Part shown: positions 21,800-34,029 of the stretch, in pieces
Layout of the letters: every line of letters starts with the position of its first letter
How positions within the stretch are numbered: position 1 is the first letter of the stretch
DNA from: Dipteronia dyeriana
Taxonomy: Eukaryota > Streptophyta > Magnoliopsida > Sapindales > Sapindaceae
Assembly (NCBI GenBank): GCA_032871835.1
Contig: CM065301.1
Span: 21,717,291-21,781,290 of the forward strand
Direction of reading: 5' to 3'
DNA: 64,000 bases
The notes under the pieces: generated by a model
What the model saw: only the letters and a program-made list of their open reading frames with translations
The model's database searches: none
Told to the model about the DNA's origin: nothing
Position numbers and translations under genes: made by a program

Positions 21800-24700
21800 G
21801 AAGCTGACTCGCATGGGGTCGATGTTCGACCAAATGTCGCCCTAGTCATAATTAACCGAATTGGACACGGGGAAGTCAGGAGAATCTTAATAGAAAATGG
21901 AAGTTCGGCAGACATTCTTAATGTAGCTGTCTACGATCAACTCAGGTTGGACCGAAAGGATTTGCAACCTTTTCATACTCCACTCAGGATTCGGGGGAGT
22001 TGAGGTCAGGGCTCTCGGGAAGGTAAAGTTACCCGTAAAAATTGGAGTGGCACAGTGTCAAAGAATAGTTTTACTCAATTTCGTAGTGGTAGACTTAGAT
22101 GATTGGCCATATAATGCATTGTTAGGTCGACCATTCTTGAATAAAACAAAGGTTGTAACAGCAACATACGCCCTAATGATCAAATTCCCGACCGAACAGG
22201 GGGTCGGAATAGTCAAGTGGTCCCAGGAGATGGCCCGAAGAGCTAATCTGTAAGTTTACAAAGATAGAAACAATGGTGAACAAGTATGCACCATAACACA
22301 ACCAAATCAGAATAAAGAGTCACTATCATTCGAATTTGATCCGAGGTAAGAACCAAAGGAGTCCAAAAATGAACTGGTCGAAGAATTAATCTTGAAAGAA
22401 GATGAACCAGAAAAGAAGATCAAGGTCGGGGCCAACTTGGAAGAAAGAGTCAAACAAAGCCTCACTGATTTGCTTAAAGAATACAAAGATGTGTTCGCTT
22501 GGAGTCATGAAGACATGGTCGGGATAGATGCCCGAATAATATCTCATCGTCTCGTGGTAGACCCGAATGTAAAACCAGTATTACAAAAGAAAGGTCTTCA
22601 ATCTCAAAAGAAGCCAGGCAATCAAGTAGGAAGTGGAAAAGTTACTCGTTGTAGGGTCAATTAGAGAGATTAGCTATCCTCAATGTGTAGCTAATGTGGT
22701 CCTCGTCCAAAAGAAAAACGGTCAGTGGAGAATGTGTGTAGATTTCACAGATTTAAATAAGGCATGCCCGAAAGACAGTTTCCCACTGCCAAGGATAGAC
22801 CAATTGGTTGACGCTACATCAGATCACGAATTACTCAGTTTCATGGATGCCTACTCAGGATATAACCAAATCCGGATGAACAAGGTTACGAAGAAAAGAC
22901 GGCGTTCACAACCGATCTGGGCTTATACTGTTACACAGTAATGCCCTTCGGATTAAAAAATACAGGGGCAACATACCAAAGGCTGGTCAACAGAATATTC
23001 GCACGACAAATAGAAAGAAACATGGAAGTCTACATAGATAACATGCTGACCAAGAGCATCTCGGCAGACAAGCATACTTCAGACCTGTGAGAGACGTTCG
23101 ATGTTTTGAGGAGATACCAAATGAAGCTGAATCCGAACAAGTGCTTATTCGGAGTTCCTTCAAGAAGGTTCTTGGGTTTCCAAGTTCACCGAAGGGGAAT
23201 CGAAGTAAATCCTGAAAACATCCAAGCTCTACAGAAAATGACCTCACCAAGGACGCTAAAAAAAGTGCAACGCTTAACAGGATGCTTAGCTTCCTTGGGT
23301 AGATCCATCTCAAAGGCCACAGACAGATGTGTCCCCTTTTTAAAGTAATTAAAAAGGAAAAGGACTCGAATGGAATGTAGAATGCGAGAAGAAATTCTTA
23401 AAAATCAAAGAATACCTAGGGCAAGCTCTCATCCTTTCGAAACCAAAAATGGGAGATATACTCCACTTATACTTATCAATTACAGAATTAGCAGCAAGCT
23501 CAGTTATAGTCAGAATAGAAGATGGAGTACGGAGTACGGAGTACAGAGGCCAGTGTACTATACCAGCAATGTACTTCTACCAGTCGAAACCAGGTACTCA
23601 CAGGCAGAAAAGATGGCCCTAACATTGGTTTCAGCAGCAAGGAAGCTAATGCCATACTTTTAGGCTCATACAATTCAGGTTCTTACCGACTGCCCGCTTA
23701 AGCAAATTCTACAGAAGCCAAAAATTTCATGAAGACTAACCAAATGGGCAATAGAGCTAAGTGAATTTGATATCCAGTACGTCCTCAAGACATCTCTTAA
23801 AGGCCAAGTAGTGGCAGATTTTATAGCAGAATTCACAGAACCAAACCTTGAAGCAAAAAATATGTTGGGCAAAAATTTCCCATGAAAATTATATGTTGAT
23901 GGCTCTTCAAACACTCACGGCAGTGGGGCAGGGATCGTAGTAGGTACCCTGGAAAGAGATGATATCGAGTGTGCCATGAGGTTTGACTTCAAAGCAACAA
24001 ATAATCAAGCCGAGTACAAGGCGCTGCTAGCTGGACTCAGAGTTTGCATAGCCCTTGAAGCAGATGAGGTCGAGATATTTAGCGATTAACAGATAGTCGT
24101 CAGCCAAGTCCTAGATGAATACCAAGCCAGAGATAAAGGCATGATAGCTTATCGTGACATAGCAAAACAGCTCCTTCAGAAATTCAAAGAATATAAGATT
24201 GCCCAGATCCCCAGGGAGGAGAATGAAAAGACAGATGCCTTGTCCAAACTAGCATCAACAACGACCACAATCAGGCCAAAAACTATTCCGGTAGCACATC
24301 TCCTCAAACCGAGCACAACTGAGCCAAAAAACTTTGAAATCTCAAAAGTCCGAACACCGACAGACGGTTGGATGACTCAGCTAAAAAGGTTCCTAGAAGA
24401 AGGGGTGCTCCCGGAGGATCCCCTACAAGCTAAGCGTATCAGGTATCGGTCAACAAGATACACATTGATCGGAAGAGAACTATACAGAAGGGGGTTTTCC
24501 TGAACACTCCAAAGATGTGTATCAGAGGAAGATGCATGTCGGATATTACAGAAAATCCATGGGGGAGTTTGCGGAAACCATACTGGGGTAAAAGTTTAGC
24601 ACATAAGGTACTCATGCAAGGTTATTATTGGCCCACTTTATTCTCATATGCATAACGATGTTCGGAGAGCTGCAATACTTACCAAAGGATAGTCAATGAT

Positions 24701-25560
24701 ATCCGACAGCCCCATGAATAACTTAGAAACCTTACGTCCCCATGGCCATTTTCCATGTGGGGCTTGGATTTAATTGGCCGAATGCTAGCATGGACATGGG
24801 GTGGAGCGAAGCATGCAATAGTAGCCGTTATCTATTTCACGAAGTGGGCAGAAGCTGAAGCCTTAGTGCATATCACAGAAGCAAATACCATAAATTTCGT
24901 GAAGAAAAATATACTCTACAGGTTTGGAGTCCCGAACACTATCATCACTGACAACGGCACTCAATTCAATAATCTGAAAATCAGACAGTTGTGCAAAGAG
25001 TACCAAATCACCAATTACTATGCCACACCTGCCCACTCTCAAACAAGCGGGCAGGTTGAAGCAGTAAACAAAATCATCAAGCATACACTCAAAGCAAAGC
25101 TAGATGCCAAGAAAGGAAGTTGGGTTAAAAAACTTCTCGAAGTATTATGGGCATATCGGACGACAACAATAACTTCAACATGAGAGACTCCATTCACTTT
25201 AGCGTTTGGAACAGAAGCTGTTATCCCCGTAGAAACATCATATGCTTCACCTCGGGTCAGGCTATATAATGAAGATCAGAATGTTGATATGCTATTACAA
25301 AGTCTAGATGAGCTAGAAGAGAAAATGGAAAAGTCTCGAATACAAAATATGGCATACAAACAAAGAGTAACTCGCCACTACAACTCTCATGTTCGGGTCA
25401 GGAAATTCCAACTAGTAGACATGGTACTCAGAAAAGTGTCATTGAATACAAAAAACAAAGTTGTAGGTTCCCTGATTGATAAGTGGGAAGACCCGTACAA
25501 AATTGAAGGAATAGTTAGCCATTGAGCATATTGGATTGCACGACCCGATGGAGGGGTCTT
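21800..25560 (+). pseudogene. Tat element pol remnant (PR-RT-RH-aRH-IN)
   Basis: Protease about 21840-22250 (ILIENGSSADIL; the DNGSS-type active site now reads ENGSS; then YNALLGRPFLNK). RT 22450-23350 (VLVQKKNGQWRMCVDF, FMDAYSGYNQI, MPFGLKNTGATYQR; the YVDD box reads YIDN). RNase H 23480-23860. The second, archaeal-type RNase H spans 23888-24260 (LYVDGSSN, NNQAEYKALLAGL, FSD then a stop, REENEKTDALSKLA). Integrase about 24520-25525: zinc-binding HGGVCGNH, core LDLIG, TDNGTQF and SGQVEAVN with the D,D,E triad in place. Stops and shifts separate the parts, and the RT catalytic box is damaged, so it is non-autonomous. Confidence 0.9.
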
Positions 25561-26141
25561 ACCCTGACCATGCAATGCCCAATACCTGAAGATTTTATAT
25601 CCTTAAACTTGTTTTTTGTTTCCTTTTTTAGTTAAGACAATTTTAGTCAGATCAGTTATTGGCTTTGGAATTTAAATCATTGTTGGTTTTACAGTTATAA
25701 ATAAAAATCAAACTCGGGATTTCTGAATAATAAAGCATATGATAATAAGAACATATGAAAGACGAGCATGGTAATAAGACATGCAAATAGAATACCCGGG
25801 ACCATTGATTCCCGAATGGGCAAAGAAGCTCGAAGGAGCATGCCAGCCGAGCAAGGTCAGTCGACCTTAGCAAAAAGGCAAACCCGATGCACCATGTTCT
25901 GAAGAACGGCTCGGGGCGCTGTCAGGAAAAATTCCTGTGAAATACGTTGCTGTTTTAAGCAGTTTGAAAAGCTTAACGATTCGGTAAACCCTTTCACGAA
26001 AAACTGGAGAGACGTCTTTGGTAATGTGTGAGAACTCGAACATATGATCATGGTAAGCCTTGATGTAATGTTTTGGTAATAACCCGAGTATGAAATACGA
26101 GTAAATCTACTCGTTTGTTTCAAGATGACTCGGTTAACATA

Positions 26142-26480
26142 AGCTAGTTTAATAAGATACTTGGCGTTAAAAGAACTCTGGGTAACGAAATCAAGTTTAA
26201 TAAGATACTCGGTGAAGTTACTCGGACAAATATAAGCTAGTTTAATAAGATACTTGGCGTTGAAAGTAACTCTGGGTAACGAAACCAAGTTTAATAAGAT
26301 ACTCGGTGAAGTTACTCGGATGAAAATAACCAGTTTAATAAGATACTTGACATAAAAATTGCAATAGCCAGTTTAATAAGATACTTGTCACAGATTACGG
26401 TAAGCCAGTTTAAGATCTGGCAGTGATTACGTTAGCTAGTTCAGTAAGATACTCGGCATTAGAAGCGATAATAAAGCCAA
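26142..26480 (+). repeat. Tandem repeats in Tat element 3' region
   Basis: Two near-identical 93-bp units (26142-26234, 26235-26327) are each made of two subunits of about 47 bp around AGTTTAATAAGATACTYGG. Degenerate single units continue to about 26480. Tat-lineage 3' regions often carry such arrays. Confidence 0.8.
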
Positions 26481-26563
26481 GTTAGATAAGATACTCGGTG
26501 AAATTTCCTGAGCAATAAATTGGATTAAACCACTCGATTTTTTGAATTACAGTTCACAAAATT

Positions 26564-29509
26564 TCATCGATAAAAACCTTTACAAGTGAATATTTTCAAA
26601 AATAAATCAAGATTGGGAGAAGGGTTTGGAACTTTTGTCGATGCTCGGGCGGGCACCATTTTATACTCGCGGAGGAGACTCTCATTTGAAGGCCAAGTAA
26701 TTATGTTAACCGAATCATACATCCATTCTCTATAATCTTCTCTAGGGATCGGGCCAACAACAGGCACCAAACTTTCTACGCCGGACTCCTAGCTGGCATA
26801 AAAGGTCGAGAGAGTGTGCTCTGATGGAACCTCCAAATGCATGAGATGAGGCTCTTTTCCTCGACTGCGGCAATAAGCTCTCCACTCCTTCATCCGAGTC
26901 CAAAGAGATTCCAATGTCCGATCCACGTGGTTATTGATCGACAGCTCCCAGTTGGTTCGGGCTTTTTCAGTTGATCGATTCTTGACCTTAAAAAATTTAC
27001 CAGCTGAAACTAGCCCTCGATAAAATTCCCGAAAGAGAAGGGCGTCATAAGCAGAGGATCTTTTAAAATGATCATCCCCCTGAACTTTGAGTTCCAGCCT
27101 GGCCTCTTTGGATAGAGACTCGACCGTCAAAGCTTGGCGTTCCAAGTCCTCGATCTTCTGTTCATATGCCGACTTGGATTGCTCCGCTTCCTGTTCGGCT
27201 TTAAGTATCGATTCTCGGGCAGAAGACAACAAGTTTTGAAGTGACATAGCATTCTCCTCTGCCAAAGAAGCTCTTTCCTAGGCAAACACTTGGGCAGAGC
27301 CCACCTCCTTTTGATAAGCCGATTCAACCCGAGCACGACTATCCTCACTCTCTTTCAACTGACCTTTAAGACATCTTATTCGATCATCTTGATGTTGCTG
27401 CGTCTGAGCCATCTCAGCAAACTCGGCCACCATCTACTAGGAAATGAAGTTAAAAATCTAGCAAGCAAGACAAAATAAGAGTTGGGAATAAAGCTTACAT
27501 AAGATGCACCGTTGAAAATATTCTAAAGACAGCTCGTCAAAGAAGCATCCCTGAAATGGCTCCAGTGATCATCCCCGATGAAAGCTCGACTAGATGACAT
27601 CGCTCTAAGCATATCCTGATGAGAAGGATAGGAAGAACCTCCCTAAGATTCAGCCCTTACATCTTCAACCTCGGGGGGAAGGAGCCCCTGTTCGGGTCAG
27701 AAGTCTTCGCACCCGCCGATGCTTCAACATCAACGTTCGGGGGAATCTCAGCCCGGGTATCTTCATCATTGGAGTCAATAAATGAAACCACTCAAGGAAC
27801 CTTATAAGGATGAGCGTGAGAATCGACCACCTTCCATTTCTCAGCTCGAGAACGGTGGAAGCCGAGATCAGCTGAGGGATCTTCCTAATCATCATCCCGA
27901 AAGGATTTAAAAAAGGCGGGATCTGTATTTGCTTATCCATTAGAGGTTTTACCTCTATCACCAGCATTCATCTACTCAGTAGGAACCTCAACCGGGAAGC
28001 TCGACTCACCGGGCCTTTCACCAAGACCATCACTTTGCCTTCCCCCCCCCCCGTCTTCAGGCAATTTCTGAGTGTAGTTAGCTGGGACCACTAGATTCTC
28101 CTACAGTCGGCAGAACGACTTCTTTGGAGACATTTTCGGGGATCTACTCGTCAGCTTCATCAGGGTCCTCATCTGACTCAGGCGGAGCAATACCTTTTTT
28201 GCTTTGACGAGAAGCTTCTTTTTGGCTCGCCTGAAGGATTAATTTCACTTGGCGAGCCTGGACGTCGCAGACATTGTCCGAGTCATACACTTCAAACGAT
28301 AAAGAGAATCAATTCAGAATATAGAAAGCAGAATAAAATAAAATAAAATAAAATAAAATAAGGTGGGAAGACCACTTACATTGTCTGCGACAACCTAAAA
28401 TCTTGCTGAAGAAGCCAAGCTCTATCATATTCTTCACACTGAAAAGATAAGACCTGCTCTTTTTTTCCAAAGTACGCACTGTAACCCGAGCAAGTCTGTT
28501 CAGTTCAGTATCAGAGAATTCAAGTTTTTTCTTGTTCCATATATCAAGGGAACAGAAAAAATGGGGAACTTTTAACACCATCCGAGTCTCCCCATCCAAA
28601 AGAGTAACTTCAAGTCCAAGGTTCCCTCCGGTGAAAAACCAATTATTCTTCCAGTACTTGTTGGACGAAGGGAATCCCCATACAAAGCCCCTCTTTTTGG
28701 CATCATATGAGATATCAACTCCCCGATTCACATTTGTCCCCTCGGGGACCCAGCAATCTGGCGGGTTAAACATGAGAAAATAAGTCCCTGTCCGACCAGA
28801 CTGCCTAAGTGTGTAGAAGTGCCTGATTTCGCTCGGGGAAGACGACGACAGGTTCATTCGACTTTACATGTGCCACATGCACATCAAGATCTTGTAGCTG
28901 CTCGGGGCCAGTTGGGCAAGAACGATCCCTGCTTCAGCCAGAAACCAGGCAATAAACGGCTAAAGAGGAAGAGTGACGCCGCAACAAAGCATGGACCCAT
29001 AAATTGCCACCAAGCCCAGGGAAGGATTCCACGCGGCTCTATCACTGGCAGGAGACAGTATGACTGAGTCATCAAGTCGAATCGAGCACGATATTTCCCG
29101 ATCTCATCTTCCCAACCACATTCGGCTCGGTGTCATACCCACTAGGGTGATCGACGAAAAAAGAGAGACTAGATTTTATGAACTCCTCTTCAACGTCCTT
29201 CTCATCAAAAATCTGTTCCCTGATCCGGATGTTGCCCAAGTTGTGCTTATTAACTTCATTTTTACTTTGATGTTTCTTCATCCTCGATCGAAGAGGTACC
29301 CTGTGATCAGAAACGACAGATTCAGAACTAGATTCAGAACTAAAAAGGGCGTCAGGGTAAAGCCCTAAAACGTCAACATCTAAAAAAGGAGGTTCATCAG
29401 CGGGGATTTCCCCCAATAATCTACGAGCGTAAGAAACCAGTTGAAAATCTCCACGATCAAGCGCTTCGAGAGCTATAGTAAAGAGTCGACGACGGGAAGT
29501 CGGATTCAT
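26564..29509 (-). pseudogene. Antisense ORF of the Tat element (broken)
   Basis: A protein-like reading on the strand opposite gag-pol, between integrase and 3' LTR. N-terminal part 29072-29509 (MNPTSRRRLFTIALEALD). Next frame about 28884-29075 (EPRGILPWAWWQFMG, FWLKQGSFLP). Then 28309-28857 (SPSEIRHFYTLRQSGRTGTY, GFPSSNKYWKNNWFFTGG, VLKVPHFF). A coiled-coil-like Glu/Lys/Ala-rich part follows at 26789-27265 and a tail at 26564-26770. The middle parts resemble plant 'putative gypsy type transposon' proteins (Transposase_28-like); this is by motif only. Its role is unknown; extra ORFs, some antisense, are reported in Tat elements. Stops separate the segments. Confidence 0.65.
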
Positions 29510-30002
29510 TAAAACTAACCTTGAGCGAAGAAACCTGATGTAAAAACTTCAATGGAGAATAGAGATTTTCTCCGCAAAGAAACCTGGGTTGGAAAATTTC
29601 TGGTTTGAGTCTGAGAATAAACCAGGGCAACTCCGTTTAACGGAGCATTTAAAAGGATAATAGCGCAAAACCCAAGGATCTCAAAAAGCGGGAAAAATCA
29701 AAAGATAGATTTGATGACGTAGACGGCGCACTAGGGTACGGTAGGTCGTTTCTCATAAATGGTATCAAGAAATGAAGCGATATAGGACACGTGTTAAGAG
29801 AAAAGCTGACCAAGACCATCAGGACTCCAAAACGTCGCAATCATTGAGATCTCGTGTGAGGAGGCAAATTGAATTTACATGGTCACTATTAAGACACATC
29901 ATTATGACAAGACATTTACTCTGACGTTAATGAGACGAAAAAATTGAAGTTGATTAAAATACTTGTGCCTGGAACGAAACCCTATTCGGCAAAAATATTT
30001 TA

Positions 30003-30011
30003 AGGGGGTAT
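30003..30011 (+). other. Polypurine tract of Tat element
   Basis: AGGGGGTAT immediately before the 3' LTR, the plus-strand DNA primer site expected there. Confidence 0.7.
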
Positions 30012-30913
30012 TGTCGTATGTAAATTTTATTAGATGTACACGTCATTGACAAAAAGGATAAAATTGACAGGTGGACATCCGAATAGGCATTCATAAAATA
30101 TCCCGCAAGATATCTCCAAATAAGAGGAACCCGAGTAAATATAAAAATAAGTATTGAGCAAAACCTACTCGGGACCAATTGACGTCATATTCTACTCGGG
30201 ATCAGTTAACGTCGCTCGGGGTTAACTGACGGCATATTCTACATATTCTACTCGGAATCAGTTAACGTCATTCGGGCCCAGCTAACATCATGTTCTACTC
30301 GGGACAAACATGAAGAAACCCGGATAAAGAAGCCCATCACATAACTTGCATACGAACCAAGAATCATGTTAAAATACACAAAGATACCCGCGTCAAAAAA
30401 GACTTCCAATATGAATATAATACCATATAGGAAAAAGGTTCCAAACCAGGCAACGATATTATTTCTTCAAAAAACTACGCATTTATAAGGAAATAAGTTC
30501 TAACTGGACTATATCACTAGAGTCCCATTCAATCTCTATACAAATCTCCAAAATAGGAAAGAAGACTAACTAGTCCAAACAAAGTAATCAAATCATAATT
30601 AAATACAAGAATCTTTCATTACTTGTACAATAGGGATTAGGGTTCTATGTACATATAAATAGACCCATAATTCGTCATAAAAGAGATATAGAAAAATACA
30701 GAGAAAAAAAGAGAGAGCGAGAGTTGTAAATCTTTTTCAATAGTGGATTTTTGGCTCGGTTGTTTATTCAACCACACGTGGACGTTTCTCCGGTCATCGA
30801 GTTTTACCACGTAAAACTTGTGTCAATTACTTTCTCCTTCTCTCTCTCTTTGAGATAACAGCTAAAATCCGATCTTGTTGGCTTTTTTATACATCCACAA
30901 ATCGACGTCAACA
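30012..30913 (+). repeat. Tat element 3' LTR
   Basis: A 902-bp LTR beginning TGTCGTATG and ending GACGTCAACA. It is longer than the 5' copy because it keeps about 100 bp near 30373-30475. The TGACGTCA-type array and TATAAATA (30654-30661) are present. Confidence 0.9.
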
Positions 30914-30918
30914 AATGT

Positions 30919-31575
30919 CAATTACGATTGATGAATTTTCTTCAAAAAACATCCATTATATTGATGGACAAAACATTGCATGAGACGGTCTCACCACGAC
31001 AGTCTCATACAAGATTTTTTCCCATTGTGATGCACTGTTTAGGGAATATAGTGACGACAAGTCGATAACCTCAATGTAGAAAAAGAGAATGCAAATCATA
31101 CCAAGTACAAACAATGATTTTGGAACTTCAGATCTAGTATTCATATAACAATCTAGGGATTGAATTACGAATAACTTTCTGAAGCATCCATTTAATTTTG
31201 TTTTTACTTCTACTGCAATAAAAACATTTTGGCTCTTGAGCAAAATAAGATTTTTATGTTCATGTTAGGAGTTTCCAAAAAAACTTATGCATTAATTGGT
31301 TAGTATACTGAATTAACTCTTGTTATTAAAGTTTATGGGATTTTGATTCCTGGGCGATATATGATATTTATGTTAGTGTGTTAGGTGGTAACAGGAAACA
31401 TTATAATTCAAGTGTTGTCTATTTTTTTAATTTGGTTATGAGACTTGTTCTTCACAAACTTTAACTAAAATTTGTAAATTGAAATATTTTCTTCACTCTT
31501 GTTTTACTAAAATGAAGAAAAGAAATAACATTTTTCTTTTCAATTATTTAATATAGAGGAACTTTCAAGTTTCAA
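30919..31575. other. Spacer without a gene
   Basis: AT-rich. It holds a short GAGACGGTCTC palindrome near 30978 followed by an inverted GAC(A)GTCTCA, a motif found in plant repeats. No credible coding sequence. Confidence 0.5.
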
Positions 31576-32693
31576 GTAAGGGGGTCCTTTATTTTAATTT
31601 CGATAAGAACCATGATGAAATCATATCGATTTTTATGAATTTTGATCTGATTTTTTTTAGGATAATAAGTTCATAGAAATCAATCTATGGATAAAATTTG
31701 AGAATTTGTCAAGTACTAGAACTATTTTTTTTTTTGACAAATATCAATTAGGTCTTGGATTTTTTTAAAAAAATTCCAAGCTGTTTACGACTTTTATAAA
31801 AGTGACTAAATTGGTTCTCACATTTTTTTCAAATACCAAATTAGCCCCTCTTTTTTTAGAAGTGACCAAATTAGTCCCTCTACCAATTTAACGGTGTTAA
31901 ATATAAAAGTTGACTTTAACAATTTTAGTTAAAGTAAGTAAATACCCTTTATTTGTCATATTATAACAAAGTTATTTTATTTTTTATGCATTAAATTCAC
32001 CATTATAATTACAACAAAATCAAAAAATGTTATTAATGAAACACCATTTGTATCTTTTTTAATTAAAATTATCTAAAATAATCGAAAAATATTTTAATAA
32101 GACAATGTCAATTATACCCTTATTTTATAAACAAAGTTACCATTCATTTCCAGTTTAGTCTTTTACCATTTTTATATAATTGTTTTTTTATTAATATTAT
32201 ACAAGCATTGTATAAAATTATTTAAAAATCAAAACCAAAAAATTAAATAAACAAAAATATACATGTTTTAAAAAAATTGTGCATGTGTCATTATTATATT
32301 ATTTAGGAATAAAATACAATTTTACCACTACGCAATTAAAATTGATTGACAGAATTTAGTTAGAGGGACTAATTTGATACTTGGGAAAAATGTAATGACC
32401 AATTTGGTCACTTTTGTAAAAGTCACAAACAACTTGGAATTTTAAAAAGTCCAGGACCTAATTGGTAATTGCCGTTTTTTAAAATTTTCCTCTAATTCTC
32501 TAATTTTTCCGACGCTTTCATATTTAATAAAATCCGGATAAATGGTTCTAGTATTTGAATTTTTTTAAATTTTATTCATAAGTATATATCATTAAACTTA
32601 TCATTCATAAAAAAAAAAAAATCAGATCAAAATCTATAAAAAATCGATGTGATTTCATCAATAACCTTACTGATATTCAAATAAGAGATTCCT
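31576..32693. mobile_element. Fold-back element, split by a second TIR element
   Basis: The left arm (31576-31725) and right arm (about 32490-32693) match in inverse orientation around TTTTAATTTCGATAAG and TTTTATGAATTTTGATCTGA. Both arms also match the intact relative at 33525-33910. Removing 31736-32473 restores alignment with that relative at ACTATTTTT...GAATTTTCC. Confidence 0.72.
31736..32473. mobile_element. Nested long-TIR element
   Basis: Inverted ends of roughly 150 bp: CAATTAGGTCTTGGA / TCCAGGACCTAATTG, AAAAGTGACTAAATTGG / CCAATTTGGTCACTTTTG, and TTAGTCCCTCT / AGAGGGACTAA. About 740 bp, non-coding. It is inserted in a T-rich site (TTTTTTTTTT at left, GTTTTTTAAA at right). Long TIRs suggest a non-autonomous Mutator-type element; the class is not certain. 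Confidence 0.7.
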
Positions 32694-33490
32694 GTAGTCG
32701 ATCAGATCAATAATTAATTCAATCAAGAGGTTGGACATTGGCAACCTGGGAAATAAGACAAGAAATAGAGCTGTGGATGAATCACAGAAAAGAGTAATCC
32801 CTTGAGGGACTCTTCAACGCAAGATATAAAGTAAATAAACACAAACCGTAAATTCGATGTGGCATGTTGAGCTTGGAGTAAAGTACTTAGGGGTCGATGC
32901 TGAGTTTCAACGAAGCAGCAGACTCAGAGGTTTACTACTGGATCGGCATAGAATAGTCAGACTAGGCTCAACTGCTTCGATCAGGCAAGTAGGTCAACAC
33001 GTCAGATGTTGAGCTTGAAGCAATTAATGAAAAGAGTGAAATATAGAGCAACAATTTCAGAGCTTTCGTGTATATAAGTTTTCCGAAGCGGGGCCCCCTT
33101 CTCTGAGAAGGGATCTTGTATTTATAGTGAAGACATTGAGCCTTTAAAGGTCAGCCTATTTAATTTAGGGTGTGGATCGCATACCTTTAACTGTCTGTTT
33201 TGATTCTAATGAATCCGGCAATAAGGTTCGTGATAGCTTTTATTTGGCGTTACGATTTACGTACGTAACGCTCGACATATAATTAATGCATGGTCAAAGC
33301 CTTATAATGGTCTATTTGACCACGTTTCTGATTGCCCTGCTGCTAAGATGGACCGGGTCAGGTGTTGGGCCTATTTCAACCTAGCTTTTCGCTATTAGAT
33401 GGGTGTTTTGGATCTTCCTATTGATTGGCTTAAAGACTGGGTTGTACGCCGATTTTTAAACCACTACATTCCGTCACTTGAAATTTGAAA
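32694..33490. other. Unassigned repeat-like region
   Basis: Less AT-rich than its surroundings. It holds ATGTTGAGCTTG twice (near 32865 and 33006), GGGGCCCCCTTCTC with AGAAGGG (33090-33115) and a TATTTATA near 33120. It looks like an LTR or transposon end, but no partner was found in the window. No ORF. Confidence 0.35.
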
Positions 33491-33524
33491 GTTCCTCTCT
33501 CTCTCTCTCTATATATATATATAA

Positions 33525-33910
33525 TGGTTTTCTTATAAGAGAATCGTTATTTTAATTTCGGTAAGGATTATCATGATTACATTAATTTTTATGAATTTTG
33601 ATCTGATTTTTTTTTCTGTGGATGATATGTTCAATGAAATCTACCTTAGAATAAAATTGAATTTTTTTCAAGCACTACAACTATTTTTCTTGAATTTTCC
33701 TATATTTCATTTTTTTAACGATGCCTATATATTTAACAAAATTAGGATAAATAGTTGTGGTACTTGAAACAATCTCAAATTTTATTCATAGATGGATTTC
33801 ACTGAAAATATCATTCATAAAAAAATTAAGATCAAAATTCATAAAAATGGATATGATTTTATGGTGGTCCTTACCGAAATTATAATAAGGGATCCTTTAT
33901 GAGAGAACCA
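33525..33910. mobile_element. Fold-back MITE
   Basis: A 386-bp near-complete inverted repeat. TGGTTTTCTTATAAG at the left matches the inverse of TTATGAGAGAACCA at the right, and the arms share TAATTTCGGTAAGGA and TTTTTATGAATTTTGATCT. It sits in a CT/TA microsatellite (33495-33524). Confidence 0.78.
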
Positions 33911-34029
33911 CAATATATATATAATACTATAAAATTTTAATATTTTACTCTACTATATGCATTGAAAGTTTTTAGGTGAGAACATTCTGAATTTACAAAA
34001 CCTAGTTCTATAATATGGGATAATTTATT

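Larger units (their letters stand above)
19075..30913 (+). mobile_element. Ty3/gypsy retrotransposon, Tat type (11.8 kb)
   Basis: LTRs at 19075-19867 and 30012-30913 are flanked by a perfect 5-bp duplication AATGT (19070-19074, 30914-30918). Pol order is protease, RT, RNase H, a second archaeal-type RNase H, integrase. That second RNase H together with a long 3' non-coding region is a known mark of the Tat lineage. The 4.4 kb between integrase and 3' LTR holds tandem repeats and an antisense ORF. All sense genes have stops and frameshifts. Confidence 0.92.

Noticed and set aside
30956..31243. 95-codon minus-strand ORF next to the Tat element
   Set aside because: No recognisable motif or splice context; its start lies in a GAGACGGTCTC repeat.
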